Below, in pieces: positions 57,087 through 64,000 of a DNA stretch of 64,000 bases. Source of the DNA: DASRFR01 sp035651455 (GTDB lineage: Bacteria; Acidobacteriota; Terriglobia; Terriglobales; Acidobacteriaceae); contig DASRFR010000022.1 of the NCBI GenBank assembly GCA_035651455.1, positions 124,001 to 188,000 on the forward strand, read 5' to 3'. The notes under the pieces are model-generated. The model did not search any database. It was not told the DNA's origin and saw nothing but the letters and a program-made list of their open reading frames with translations. The stretch's first letter is position 1. Each line of letters starts with the position of its first letter. Position numbers and translations under genes: made by a program.

Positions 57087-57602
57087 ATGCGCCAGCTAGC
57101 TCAAAACGCGAAAGTCCTGAACTCCTGGAAAGAAATCGCGGGTTATCTGGGGCGAGGTGTGAGAACGGTACAAAGGTGGGAAAGCAACCTCGGTTTACCT
57201 GTGCGGCGGGTGGCTGTAAGCGAACGCAGCCCGGTGTTTGCCTTCGTCAGCGACCTAGACTTCTGGCTACACACCCACGCAGCGCATATCCAACTGAGCG
57301 CGGTGACTAGCCCGCAAGGTGACAAAGAGGAACGTGACTACTCGCAAAATCCCTCCGCGCGCCAGATACGACTGCGGCACTCCTTGGACCTGGTCCACGA
57401 TCTGGTTACGCAAGCTAACCGGCATCTTGTCCAGACGGAGCGGCTGTTGAGCAACTTGCGAAGTTTGCGTCTTCTAAGCCAAACGCCGGGGGAGACTATT
57501 CATCTTCAAGTCCCGCTGGCCGCCAATCCTGAGTTGGACAATCCCAAAGAGCGGCGCGCGTGGGTAAAACTTGGCGGGACCCTGCAGCGAATTATTCATT
57601 AG
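57087..57602 (+). CDS. HTH protein of the MerR/excisionase-like type
   Basis: A 171-residue protein. Residues 10-42 (VLNSWKEIAGYLGRGVRTVQ then RWESNLGLPVRR) form the helix-turn-helix commonly found at the N-terminus of acidobacterial TPR/TolB-type regulators. Here it stands without those domains. The rest (residues 60-171) is helical, with no known domain. GGGG lies just upstream of the ATG. It is convergent with the cheR gene (5 bp between stops). Confidence 0.72.
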   Translation: MRQLAQNAKVLNSWKEIAGYLGRGVRTVQRWESNLGLPVRRVAVSERSPVFAFVSDLDFWLHTHAAHIQLSAVTSPQGDKEERDYSQNPSARQIRLRHSLDLVHDLVTQANRHLVQTERLLSNLRSLRLLSQTPGETIHLQVPLAANPELDNPKERRAWVKLGGTLQRIIH

Positions 57603-57607
57603 GCCTG

Positions 57608-59458
57608 TTATTTCTTCTTATTTCTCGGCCGACCGTTAAGCGGCCGCTTTGCGCGCGCGTTCTTCATTTTTTTCTGCGGTTGGTTGTGCCGTTCGTCCTT
57701 AGCCTGGGGTTCGAACATCACCAGTACCTTGGGGTCGCTTCCTTCGCTGGGAATCAGGCTAAAGTGTATGTCGACGAGGAAGTTGTCCTTGCCGCCCAAG
57801 GGTTGCCGCCGGGCGACTACAGGGTGGTTTTTCAGCAGTGCTGCGGCGTGGCGGTGTTCGATTAATTTCCGCATGCGCGGGGCGATCGGCAGCTGATCGA
57901 GCATCAGGTCCATGGGCGGCTTGCTACGGAAGCCAAACATGCGCAGGGCGACGCCGTTCCAAAATTCGATGCGGCCTTCCTTGTTCACCAAGAGAACCGG
58001 GAGGCGGATCTTTTCCAGGGTTTGCTGGTAAACGCTATTGAGCTGATCCAGATGCTTGGTGCGCTCGTCCAGTTCCTGGTTGGTGGTTTCCAATTCCTCG
58101 TTCAGCGACTCCAGTTCCTCGTTGGTGGACTGCAGTTCTTCATTCGTCGTCTCGAGCTCTTCATTCGACGACTGCAATTCCTCACTGGTGGATTCCAGCT
58201 CCTCCACAGTGGTCTGCAATTTTTCTTCAAGGGTGTTGTCGTCGCAGTAGATGAAGGTTCCGTTCCGGACACCACGCTCGTCCGGCATGGGGCGGATGCT
58301 GATGTTTAGTATCCGCTCTTCATCGCCGATTCGAATGCGGGTTTTGAAGTTCACCGTTTGGTTCTTGAGTTGCGACAATCGCAACTGCGACGCCAGGTCA
58401 GGGATGCGCTCGCAGAACTCGGTATCTTGCAAACGTTTGCCCACTACGTTAAGCGCCGGTAATCCGTAGTTGCTGAACGCGGCCGGATTGGCATGGGTGA
58501 TGGTGCCGTCTGGCCCGAGAATCAGGACGCCCTGGCGCAGAGTTTCCAACAAGTAACGCTGCTGCCGGCGCAAGTTGTTCAATTCCGGGTTGGAGAGGGG
58601 AGAGGGTGCTCGCTCGTCCGTCATACGCTCTTCCGTTCTGTCCAGGTTGGGAGCTGGGGAAATGCGCTGGAACATTCTCCAACGTGGGTTCAAGCGGCGA
58701 AACTGGGTTGAATTGGTCAGCTGCGATTCCGACTTACCAAGAAACAATATTCCGCCCGGATCCAGCGCATAACGCAACCTGGGAATGACCTGCCCTTGGA
58801 GATCCGAGTTGAAGTAGATCAGGACATTGCGGCAAAGCAGCAGTCCGACATGGGAAATGGGAGCATCCTGCGCCAGGTTGCCCTTGCCAAAAATCACCAG
58901 ACGGCGGATGTCCCGATTGACGCGGAACAGTCCTGTTCCGTGAAAGTACTTTTCGCGCCATTCTGGACGCATATGGCGCAGGGCGTCGCCCGAATATTCC
59001 CCGCGCCGCGCCGCGGCCAATGCCTGGTCGTCGACATCGGTAGCATAGACCTTGACATCGAATTCCTGAATGCGCGGGCCCAGAAGTTCTGTGAGGAGAA
59101 TGGCAATGGAGTACGCCTCTTCGCCGCTGGCGCAACCTGCGCTCCAGGCACGAAACACCGACCCCGGTTTCATAGCCCCTAGCACAGGCGGCATGATTTC
59201 GGTGCGCAGGATCTCCCATGCCGGTGGGTCGCGGAAAAATTGCGTGACATTAATGAGAATGGTATTGAGCAGCTCGTCTACTTCGTCGGGATGTTCGCGA
59301 ATGAAGTCCCGGTACGCCGCGTAGGTGGGGATGCTTAGCTGGAACATGCGCTTGCGAAAACGGCGCTCCAGGCTAGTGCGCTTGTAGCCACGGAAATCGA
59401 AGCCGCGGTCCTGGAAGAGCTCCTCCAGCAGATCCGTCAGACCGAATTCTTTGCTCAT
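57608..59458 (-). CDS. CheR-type methyltransferase fused to coiled coil and PAS domains
   Basis: A 616-residue protein starting at ATG 59458, which overlaps the cheB stop (ATGA). Domains in order: CheR N-terminal helices (1-70); SAM-dependent methyltransferase with AWSAGCASGEEAYSIA and CRNVLIYF (to about 265); PAS (about 305-415, ETLRQGVLILGPDGTITHAN); a coiled coil of repeated EELxSxN heptads (about 420-475); second PAS (about 480-585). The C-terminus is basic (RPLNGRPRNKKK). It should methylate receptor glutamates and sense a signal through PAS. In related proteins CheB and CheR are fused in one chain; here they are split. No histidine kinase follows. Confidence 0.93.
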   Translation of the reverse strand: MSKEFGLTDLLEELFQDRGFDFRGYKRTSLERRFRKRMFQLSIPTYAAYRDFIREHPDEVDELLNTILINVTQFFRDPPAWEILRTEIMPPVLGAMKPGSVFRAWSAGCASGEEAYSIAILLTELLGPRIQEFDVKVYATDVDDQALAAARRGEYSGDALRHMRPEWREKYFHGTGLFRVNRDIRRLVIFGKGNLAQDAPISHVGLLLCRNVLIYFNSDLQGQVIPRLRYALDPGGILFLGKSESQLTNSTQFRRLNPRWRMFQRISPAPNLDRTEERMTDERAPSPLSNPELNNLRRQQRYLLETLRQGVLILGPDGTITHANPAAFSNYGLPALNVVGKRLQDTEFCERIPDLASQLRLSQLKNQTVNFKTRIRIGDEERILNISIRPMPDERGVRNGTFIYCDDNTLEEKLQTTVEELESTSEELQSSNEELETTNEELQSTNEELESLNEELETTNQELDERTKHLDQLNSVYQQTLEKIRLPVLLVNKEGRIEFWNGVALRMFGFRSKPPMDLMLDQLPIAPRMRKLIEHRHAAALLKNHPVVARRQPLGGKDNFLVDIHFSLIPSEGSDPKVLVMFEPQAKDERHNQPQKKMKNARAKRPLNGRPRNKKK

Positions 59459-60078
59459 TTCCGAACGTGTTCTCCCGTGCACAGTTGGATGATTCTCTCG
59501 CCCATGTCAGCCAGAGGTACGACGTGATGGACGCACCCGGTATGAATAGCGGCGTCCGGCATAATACGGAATTCGGCGGTAAGCGGATCCTGCGCCAGGG
59601 TGGTCCCACCCGCCTCGCGAATGGCCTGGATGCCAACCGCTCCATCACGATTGGAGCCGCTCAAGATAACGCCGAGAGATCTCGAACCGTACATGCCCGC
59701 GACTGACTCGAACAGCAGGTCGATCGAGGGCCGGGAGAAATGCACCAACTGCGAATGTACGAGTTGAATCTTGCCCGGTCCTACCAGTAGATGCTCATCA
59801 GGCGGCCCAATATACACGATACCGGGAAGAATGGGTTCGCCGTGCTCGGCCTCTTTGACCTGCTTTGCTGTCTTGCGCGCGAGCAACTCAGCCAGATGGC
59901 TCTTGTGCGCCGGATCGAGATGTTGCACCACGACGATGGCGGGGAATTCAGAGCCAATCGGGCGCAGGACATCGGTCAATGCGCCCAACCCGCCAGCCGA
60001 AGCGCCAATAGCTACTAAGTCATAACGCCATTGGGTGCGATAGCGGGCAGGACGGGTTCGGGAGCGGAGTTGGGGCAC
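59455..60078 (-). CDS. CheB-type protein-glutamate methylesterase (no receiver domain)
   Basis: A 207-residue catalytic domain only. The triad is complete: Ser27 in GASAGG, His53 in VVVQHLDP and Asp146 in LSGSNRDGAVG. It begins with GTG 60078, with GAGG 4 nt before. With no phosphorylation domain, it would be controlled otherwise, for instance by contact with the CheR-PAS partner made from the same message. It would remove methyl groups or deamidate receptors. Confidence 0.93.
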   Translation of the reverse strand: MPQLRSRTRPARYRTQWRYDLVAIGASAGGLGALTDVLRPIGSEFPAIVVVQHLDPAHKSHLAELLARKTAKQVKEAEHGEPILPGIVYIGPPDEHLLVGPGKIQLVHSQLVHFSRPSIDLLFESVAGMYGSRSLGVILSGSNRDGAVGIQAIREAGGTTLAQDPLTAEFRIMPDAAIHTGCVHHVVPLADMGERIIQLCTGEHVRK

Positions 60079-60173
60079 AAGACCTCAGTCGTGCAAATGT
60101 CAGAGATGAGGAATGTGAGCGATTGTACCCGCACCGTGGGGAATGGTAAAAAGGTGAGATGCCGCTGGCCGGA

Positions 60174-61178
60174 TCAGGTGCCAGTACCTTCGCCCATCTC
60201 GAGCTGTCGGTTCTCTACGGCACGGTCGAGAAGGTTACGCAAGGTCTTCGCGTGCTCGCGACTGCTGTCCGCACGTTCCTGGAAACGCTTAGCAACCCGG
60301 GCCCGGTCGTGCAGGGAAGAACGGTCGGCAAGGCGTTCCAGGAACTCGGAATGCTCTTCCAGGGTGCGAATGCCGGCCCACGAAGTTCGCTCCAGGGCGT
60401 CACTTTGGTCTTCCAGAAGACTCTCGGGCGAGTAGCTATGTCCCACACGGCAACGGAATCGCTCCAGGCCGCCTTCCTCGAATTGCACCAACGCCCCGCC
60501 GCATTCAGGGCAGGCGAAGCGACTTCCGCCATTGGGTAAATTGATCAGGTTCTGGTCTGCTGCGACGGGCCTTTCGGTTTTGTCTTCCATAACTAGCGAT
60601 AACACTTGGGGAGCTATTTCCGCGGCAGGAACGATGTAGTCAATGTCGCCGGCAGCAATTGCGTTGGCAGGCATTGAGGGAGCATTGGCATCTTCGGGAT
60701 ACTGCACTATAGTGATGCCGCCCCGGGTTTTGATGTCAACCAGTCCAGCCGTGCCGTCATCGAGGTTTCCGCTCAGGACTATCCCAATCACCCTTTGTCC
60801 ATATGCCTGGGCTGCCGACCGAAACAGCACATCAACGGCGGGACGGTGCCGGTTCTCCCGCGGGCCGGAACTGAGCCGGATGCGGCTACGCTCCACGATC
60901 AGGTGACGGTCGGAAGGCGCCAGGTAGATCCTGCCCGAAGAATCGGCGCATTATTGAAGCCGTAGAGAGCTGGGATTGTGGTCACGCGGTTCAATAACTC
61001 AGGCAACACGCCCGGACTGCCCTTACTGGTATGGAGGACCACAAACACGCCGGCTGCGAAATCCTTGGGAAATCCCTGTACAAGGGTACGCAGGGGCGTT
61101 CAGGGGCGTTAAGGAGCCCGCCGACCCGCCCATGAGGACAATATCTTCCAGGCACGGCGATTGGATGCTCTCCGGCAT
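60174..61178 (-). pseudogene. Second cheB methylesterase gene, broken by a 10-bp duplication and a -1 shift
   Basis: From ATG 61178 the frame reads LEDIVLMGGSAGSLTPL (active-site Ser), then leaves frame at a perfect 10-bp tandem duplication (61091-61110) and stops near 61023. Dropping one copy restores RTLVQGFPKDFAAGVFVVLH and TSKGSPGVLPELLNRV. At about 60930 one base is missing; after it, IYLAPSDRHLIVERS continues in the original frame through SGPRENRHRPAVD and LSGNLDDGTAG (Asp). A C-terminal zinc-ribbon-like part (CPECGG, FRCRVGHS) and a helical tail follow. Repaired length is about 331 residues with all catalytic residues kept, so the decay looks recent. Base-calling error at one site cannot be excluded. 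Confidence 0.88.
61091..61110. repeat. Perfect 10-bp tandem duplication inside cheB pseudogene
   Basis: CAGGGGCGTT occurs twice back to back. It adds 10 bp (+1 frame) to a coding region that reads correctly with one copy. Confidence 0.95.
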
Positions 61179-61417
61179 GCCTGGGTAGTTCCGAACGTGA
61201 GTTGCAGGAACTTTTTGACCGGAAGGCCAAGCGGGTGTCGGAGTCATTAGGCAGGGGTGATAACCAGAACTGCGGAAAACGAAACGGCCCCATTTCTGGG
61301 GCCGGCTCATTCAAAGAGGCAGGGTGGCGGGAATGTCAGGAAAGGCGATGCAAGGAGCCGCTCCGGCAACCAGAACGGGCGAACGGAAGTTGTCGAGAAC
61401 AACGGAAGAGAGTTGAC

Positions 61418-61489
61418 ATGTGCGGCCTCTTTATCTGCAACGGTACTTGCACCTGCCGCGCCAAAGGTGCTTATCACAATGCACTGTGA
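61418..61489 (+). CDS. Candidate 23-residue Cys-rich peptide
   Basis: ATG 61418 opens a short frame with four Cys in 12 residues (MCGLFICNGTCTCR...). GAGAG lies 5 nt before it. Codon third positions are GC-rich like real genes nearby. No homologue is known to me; the frame could be chance. Confidence 0.25.
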   Translation: MCGLFICNGTCTCRAKGAYHNAL

Positions 61490-61762
61490 CAAGCTTCCAT
61501 CGAAGACGATTGATTCCTAACTGCTTAATCTAAATCCTGCCGTGAAATTGCACAACTAATCTTGGCGGCATGAGGGGGAAACAACTGCACAATCCTGCAC
61601 ATTCCATGCAGCCCTGCGACGTTCTGTAACATTTCGGTTAGCGCGGACTATCCGTTCGGTTGCGGGTAATAGGAGCTTTATCGCACTACGATAGAGCCGC
61701 GGGGCTGGGTTGGGATGCTGCGTGGGATTGTCCGAACCTGGGGCGTGTCTGAGAAGGTAGGC

Positions 61763-61796
61763 AAAAGCAAAAACCCTGCCAGCGGTCGACAGGGTT
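61763..61796 (-). terminator. Rho-independent terminator of gvpL/F
   Basis: On the minus strand AACCCTG and CAGGGTT make a 7-bp stem (11-nt loop) followed by TTTGCTTTT, 27 nt after the gvpL/F stop. It suggests gvpL/F ends its transcript. Confidence 0.8.
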
Positions 61797-61822
61797 ACGG
61801 AATTTATGGGAGCCGGATCAGT

Positions 61823-62569
61823 CTAGCTGTTTCCCGCTACCGTGCGAATCTTGTCGGGAAGGAAATGGTACGGCGGCCACGGTCCGCTGATGACGAGCTC
61901 GCAATTCTTGAGCTGCTTGGCCGCACTGGAGTAGCGGTTCTGGTACTTTTCCACCGACTTCGAATCAATGAGGTGGGCAATATCGATCAGCATCCCGTCC
62001 TGCGCCACTCTCTTGCAGCTAACCTCTTCCTCCAACGGATTGAACAGCTTGTGAACCTGCACTGAGAGGGCTCGGGCCTTGGTCTGGCGCTCCCGCTCGC
62101 GAGATGCCTTCTCCCGGAGCTTGATCAGGTATTCGCCGCCAACCGTGTCGGGCAGTTCGATATCGATCATTGCGTCCTTCAGCGAACCATCGCGAACGAC
62201 CAGTTTCAGGTGCATTTCGGACTTGCCGCGGAGACGTTCCACGCTTTGCCCGAAGGCGCGGCGGTTGGACCGGACAGCCTGGCGCAAGGCGTCTTCGGTG
62301 TCAAAGATCGTCCCAAAGCGGAAGGGCAGAACGGTGGAGTTGCGGAAACACATGCTTACGACCCGCGCATGCTCCAAAACTGCCTTTTCGTCCAGTTTGC
62401 CGGTGATCCGGTCATATTCGCTGACCACGACCGCAAATTCACCGCTGGGGTAGCCAAGTACCGGCGAATTACATACGCCCTGAACTCCTTCCAGCAGGAA
62501 GGGGCGCCGGGAACGTGTTCCATTGCTGAGGGTTTGGTGTTCCGTGAGGCAGTATGCGTACCACGCCAT
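61823..62569 (-). CDS. gvpL: Gas vesicle protein GvpL/GvpF family
   Basis: A 248-residue protein starting at ATG 62569 (GGAG 9 nt before); an upstream in-frame extension is not family-like. MAWYAYCLTEHQ, VVVSEYDRITG, VLEHARVVSMCFRNSTVLPF and RFGTIF, then GKSEMHLKLVV and REKASRERERQTKAR match GvpF/L in order. These proteins are minor shell or assembly components of gas vesicles. No gvpA or other gvp gene is in view, so the rest may lie to the right. It is divergent from a sigma-54 activator gene. Confidence 0.9.
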   Translation of the reverse strand: MAWYAYCLTEHQTLSNGTRSRRPFLLEGVQGVCNSPVLGYPSGEFAVVVSEYDRITGKLDEKAVLEHARVVSMCFRNSTVLPFRFGTIFDTEDALRQAVRSNRRAFGQSVERLRGKSEMHLKLVVRDGSLKDAMIDIELPDTVGGEYLIKLREKASRERERQTKARALSVQVHKLFNPLEEEVSCKRVAQDGMLIDIAHLIDSKSVEKYQNRYSSAAKQLKNCELVISGPWPPYHFLPDKIRTVAGNS

Positions 62570-63057
62570 ATCGATCTCTCCGAACCTGGGCAAAGGCAGA
62601 ACCGCCGCCTTTGCAAGTTGGTGCCGACTATTGTTTTCTAATCCTGGAAGAAAGGGCGGTACCACGACGAGAGAACGCTATTCATCTTGCGTTCATCTGC
62701 ATCTTACGTCTTCCACAGAGGAAATTGCAACCATTTCGTGGCACGAGGCATCTTTTCCGCCGCAAATTCCGTGACTGATGGTCACGCCTCCGCTTTTCCC
62801 GCGTCCTTGTAGGCGTTTCGCGGTGGTTATCAGGGAATTAACAGGGCATCTCAGGCGAAGCACCCGGTTTCGACCGGTGGAAAAGCTCGCAAGGATTTCC
62901 ACGGGCCGGTCACGATCAGCGTCGCAAGTCATTCATTGCACTCGGGAACTTCGGTAACCTACCCAGCGGCTGGCGGCAGGTGATAAAGAGTGGCAGGGCC
63001 TCGGCTATTCCCCGCACAGGCTGATTCCCCGCTTGTTCACGGCACCATATCACCTCT
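62570..63057. other. Divergent regulatory region, 488 bp
   Basis: It must hold promoters for gvpL/F (minus) and the activator gene (plus). A hairpin with a TTCG loop (CCGGT/ACCGG core, 62861-62879) lies in the middle. A TGGCACG at 62739-62745 looks like half of a sigma-54 site, but the -12 GC is missing. No gene was seen. Confidence 0.45.
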
Positions 63058-64000
63058 ATGAATTCTGCCGCCCGAATGCAACTGATCGACGGAACGACAC
63101 CGGTGGTCAGCAGCGACGCCATGCGAAAGGTCATGACTATGGCGGAGAAGGTGGCGACCCACGACGCCGCAGTGCTCATTGTCGGCGAGACCGGGAGCGG
63201 CAAAGAACTGGTGGCGCGCGCCGTTCATCAGCACTCGCTGAGGTGTGGAAAACCTTTCATCGATGTCAATTGCGCCGCTTTGCCGGAACACCTGGTAGAG
63301 AGCGAGTTGTTCGGATATGAAAAGGGAGCCTTCAGTGGGGCCGACGCTACGAAGCCGGGATTGTTTGAGTTGGCGGACCAAGGCACGCTGTTCCTGGACG
63401 AAATCGGGGAACTCGACGCCAAAGTGCAAGCCAAGTTGTTGCGGGTGCTGGACGGAATCCCCTACTACCGGTTGGGCGGGCACCGCAAAGTTGCTATCCA
63501 GGTGCGCATCATCGCGGCGACTAACCGCGATCTGGAACAGGAAGTCCACGCCGGAAAATTCCGTAGCGATTTGTACCACCGCCTGACGCAATTTCAGCTC
63601 AGGGTTCCACCGCTGAGGGAACGGCCGGACGACATCGCGGCCTTGGCCGAGCACTTCGTTCGCGAGCACGATGCCTCGCTGCAATTAACCAGCGAGGCAT
63701 TGGAAATCCTGCAGCGCTATTCGTGGCCGGGCAACGTGCGGGAGTTGAGGAACACGATTTTTCGCGCGGCGATGCAGATTAAAGCGGGAGCCAAAGAGAT
63801 TCGAGCCGCCGATCTGCCGGCGGTGATTTGCGGAATTCCAGAGAACGCGGGGAAAGCCGGTTTCAGCGGCAACCTCGAAGACATGGAAAAGCGGATGATC
63901 CAGGAGGCGTTGGCGGCTCACGGCCAGAGTCAGCAAAAAGCCGCCCAGCAATTGGGAATCTCCACCCGCACCCTGCGCCGCAAGCTGGAAAAATACAAAA
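63058..64000 (+). CDS. Sigma-54-dependent activator, AAA+ and Fis-type HTH, no receiver domain (3' partial)
   Basis: It starts at ATG 63058 and runs off the window after 314 codons. Only about 20 residues precede the AAA+ domain. Walker A is IVGETGSGKE (about 41-50), the sigma-54 contact loop is GAFSGA (90-95; usual form GAFTGA), Walker B is TLFLDEIGEL, and RVPPLRERPDDI and WPGNVRELRN follow. The Fis-like HTH KAAQQLGISTRTLRRKLEKY ends the visible part, so very little is missing. With no sensory domain, activity may be set by expression level or a partner. It likely controls the neighbouring gas-vesicle genes. Confidence 0.93.
   Translation, partial: MNSAARMQLIDGTTPVVSSDAMRKVMTMAEKVATHDAAVLIVGETGSGKELVARAVHQHSLRCGKPFIDVNCAALPEHLVESELFGYEKGAFSGADATKPGLFELADQGTLFLDEIGELDAKVQAKLLRVLDGIPYYRLGGHRKVAIQVRIIAATNRDLEQEVHAGKFRSDLYHRLTQFQLRVPPLRERPDDIAALAEHFVREHDASLQLTSEALEILQRYSWPGNVRELRNTIFRAAMQIKAGAKEIRAADLPAVICGIPENAGKAGFSGNLEDMEKRMIQEALAAHGQSQQKAAQQLGISTRTLRRKLEKYK

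Larger units (their letters stand above)
61179..61822. other. Intergenic region, 644 bp
   Basis: It lies upstream of the broken cheB and downstream of gvpL/F. It contains a candidate Cys-rich mini-ORF (61418-61489) and the gvpL/F terminator (61763-61796). Otherwise nothing was recognised. Confidence 0.45.

Noticed and set aside
57700..57712. GGTTCGAA resembling a tRNA T-loop
   Set aside because: It lies inside the cheR coding region and no acceptor or anticodon stem can be built around it.
58060..58220. Short DNA repeats of about 21 bp resembling a repeat array
   Set aside because: They encode EELxSxN coiled-coil heptads inside the cheR-PAS gene; there are no unique spacers, so it is not CRISPR.
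62739..62745. TGGCACG resembling a sigma-54 -24 element before the activator gene
   Set aside because: The -12 TGC is missing at the required spacing and the site is over 300 bp from the start codon.

Overview
The window reads as a GC-rich (about 60%) bacterial chromosome, most likely an Acidobacteriota member close to the Terriglobia/Koribacter group. This rests on the mix of genes: VWFA-related secreted protein, InlB-repeat phospholipase, DUF6580 and Trm112 small proteins, a HTH protein with the NSWKEIAGYLGRGVRTVQRW-type N-terminus, and a PAS-containing CheR. No phage, insertion sequence, CRISPR array, rRNA or tRNA was recognised. Both ends cut genes.

Layout. 1-9 kb: a secreted phospholipase C-like phosphoesterase with Cys-rich InlB B-repeats (5' end missing), a TrpG/PabA amidotransferase, an NmrA-type reductase, a PilZ protein, an AMIN-domain envelope protein followed by a TonB-like protein, a YtxH protein and an exported M24 peptidase. 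9-18 kb: acyl-CoA carboxylase beta subunit, two membrane proteins, a lipid kinase, a family 2 glycosyltransferase, a secreted EXORDIUM-like protein with a clear terminator, an NTF2-like secreted protein and an MFS transporter. 18-26 kb: leuC-leuD-yjbQ, a Kelch protein, a polytopic membrane protein, an orphan MacB-type permease and small genes. 26-37 kb: a dense + strand housekeeping run (folD, coaE, htrA, mmcQ-like, ggt, sugar isomerase, asnS, arginase, thioesterase, ddl).

37-45 kb holds the most interesting regulation. A SAM-I riboswitch followed by a terminator hairpin leads an operon of threonine synthase, a CysO/MoaD-like ubiquitin-fold sulfur carrier whose Gly-Gly is masked by a 15-residue tail, and homoserine dehydrogenase. 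Next is a TetR-HlyD-ABC-ABC2 efflux operon joined by 4-bp overlaps. 45-48 kb is yceD-rpmF-plsX-fabD on the minus strand. 48-55 kb has a class V aminotransferase, a coupled isoquinoline-oxidoreductase-like pair with a GH5 hydrolase overlapping its end, a second EXORDIUM-like protein, a TPR protein and a DksA/TraR protein.

55-64 kb is a signalling and decay zone. A VWFA-related gene is broken by a stop and a frameshift. A CheB and a CheR-PAS protein are translationally coupled. A second cheB is broken by a perfect 10-bp tandem duplication and a further -1 shift. At the right edge a gas-vesicle GvpL/F gene with its own terminator diverges from a sigma-54 activator that lacks a receiver domain. 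This suggests a gas-vesicle cluster continues to the right. All calls come from reading the sequence and family knowledge; no database search was possible.
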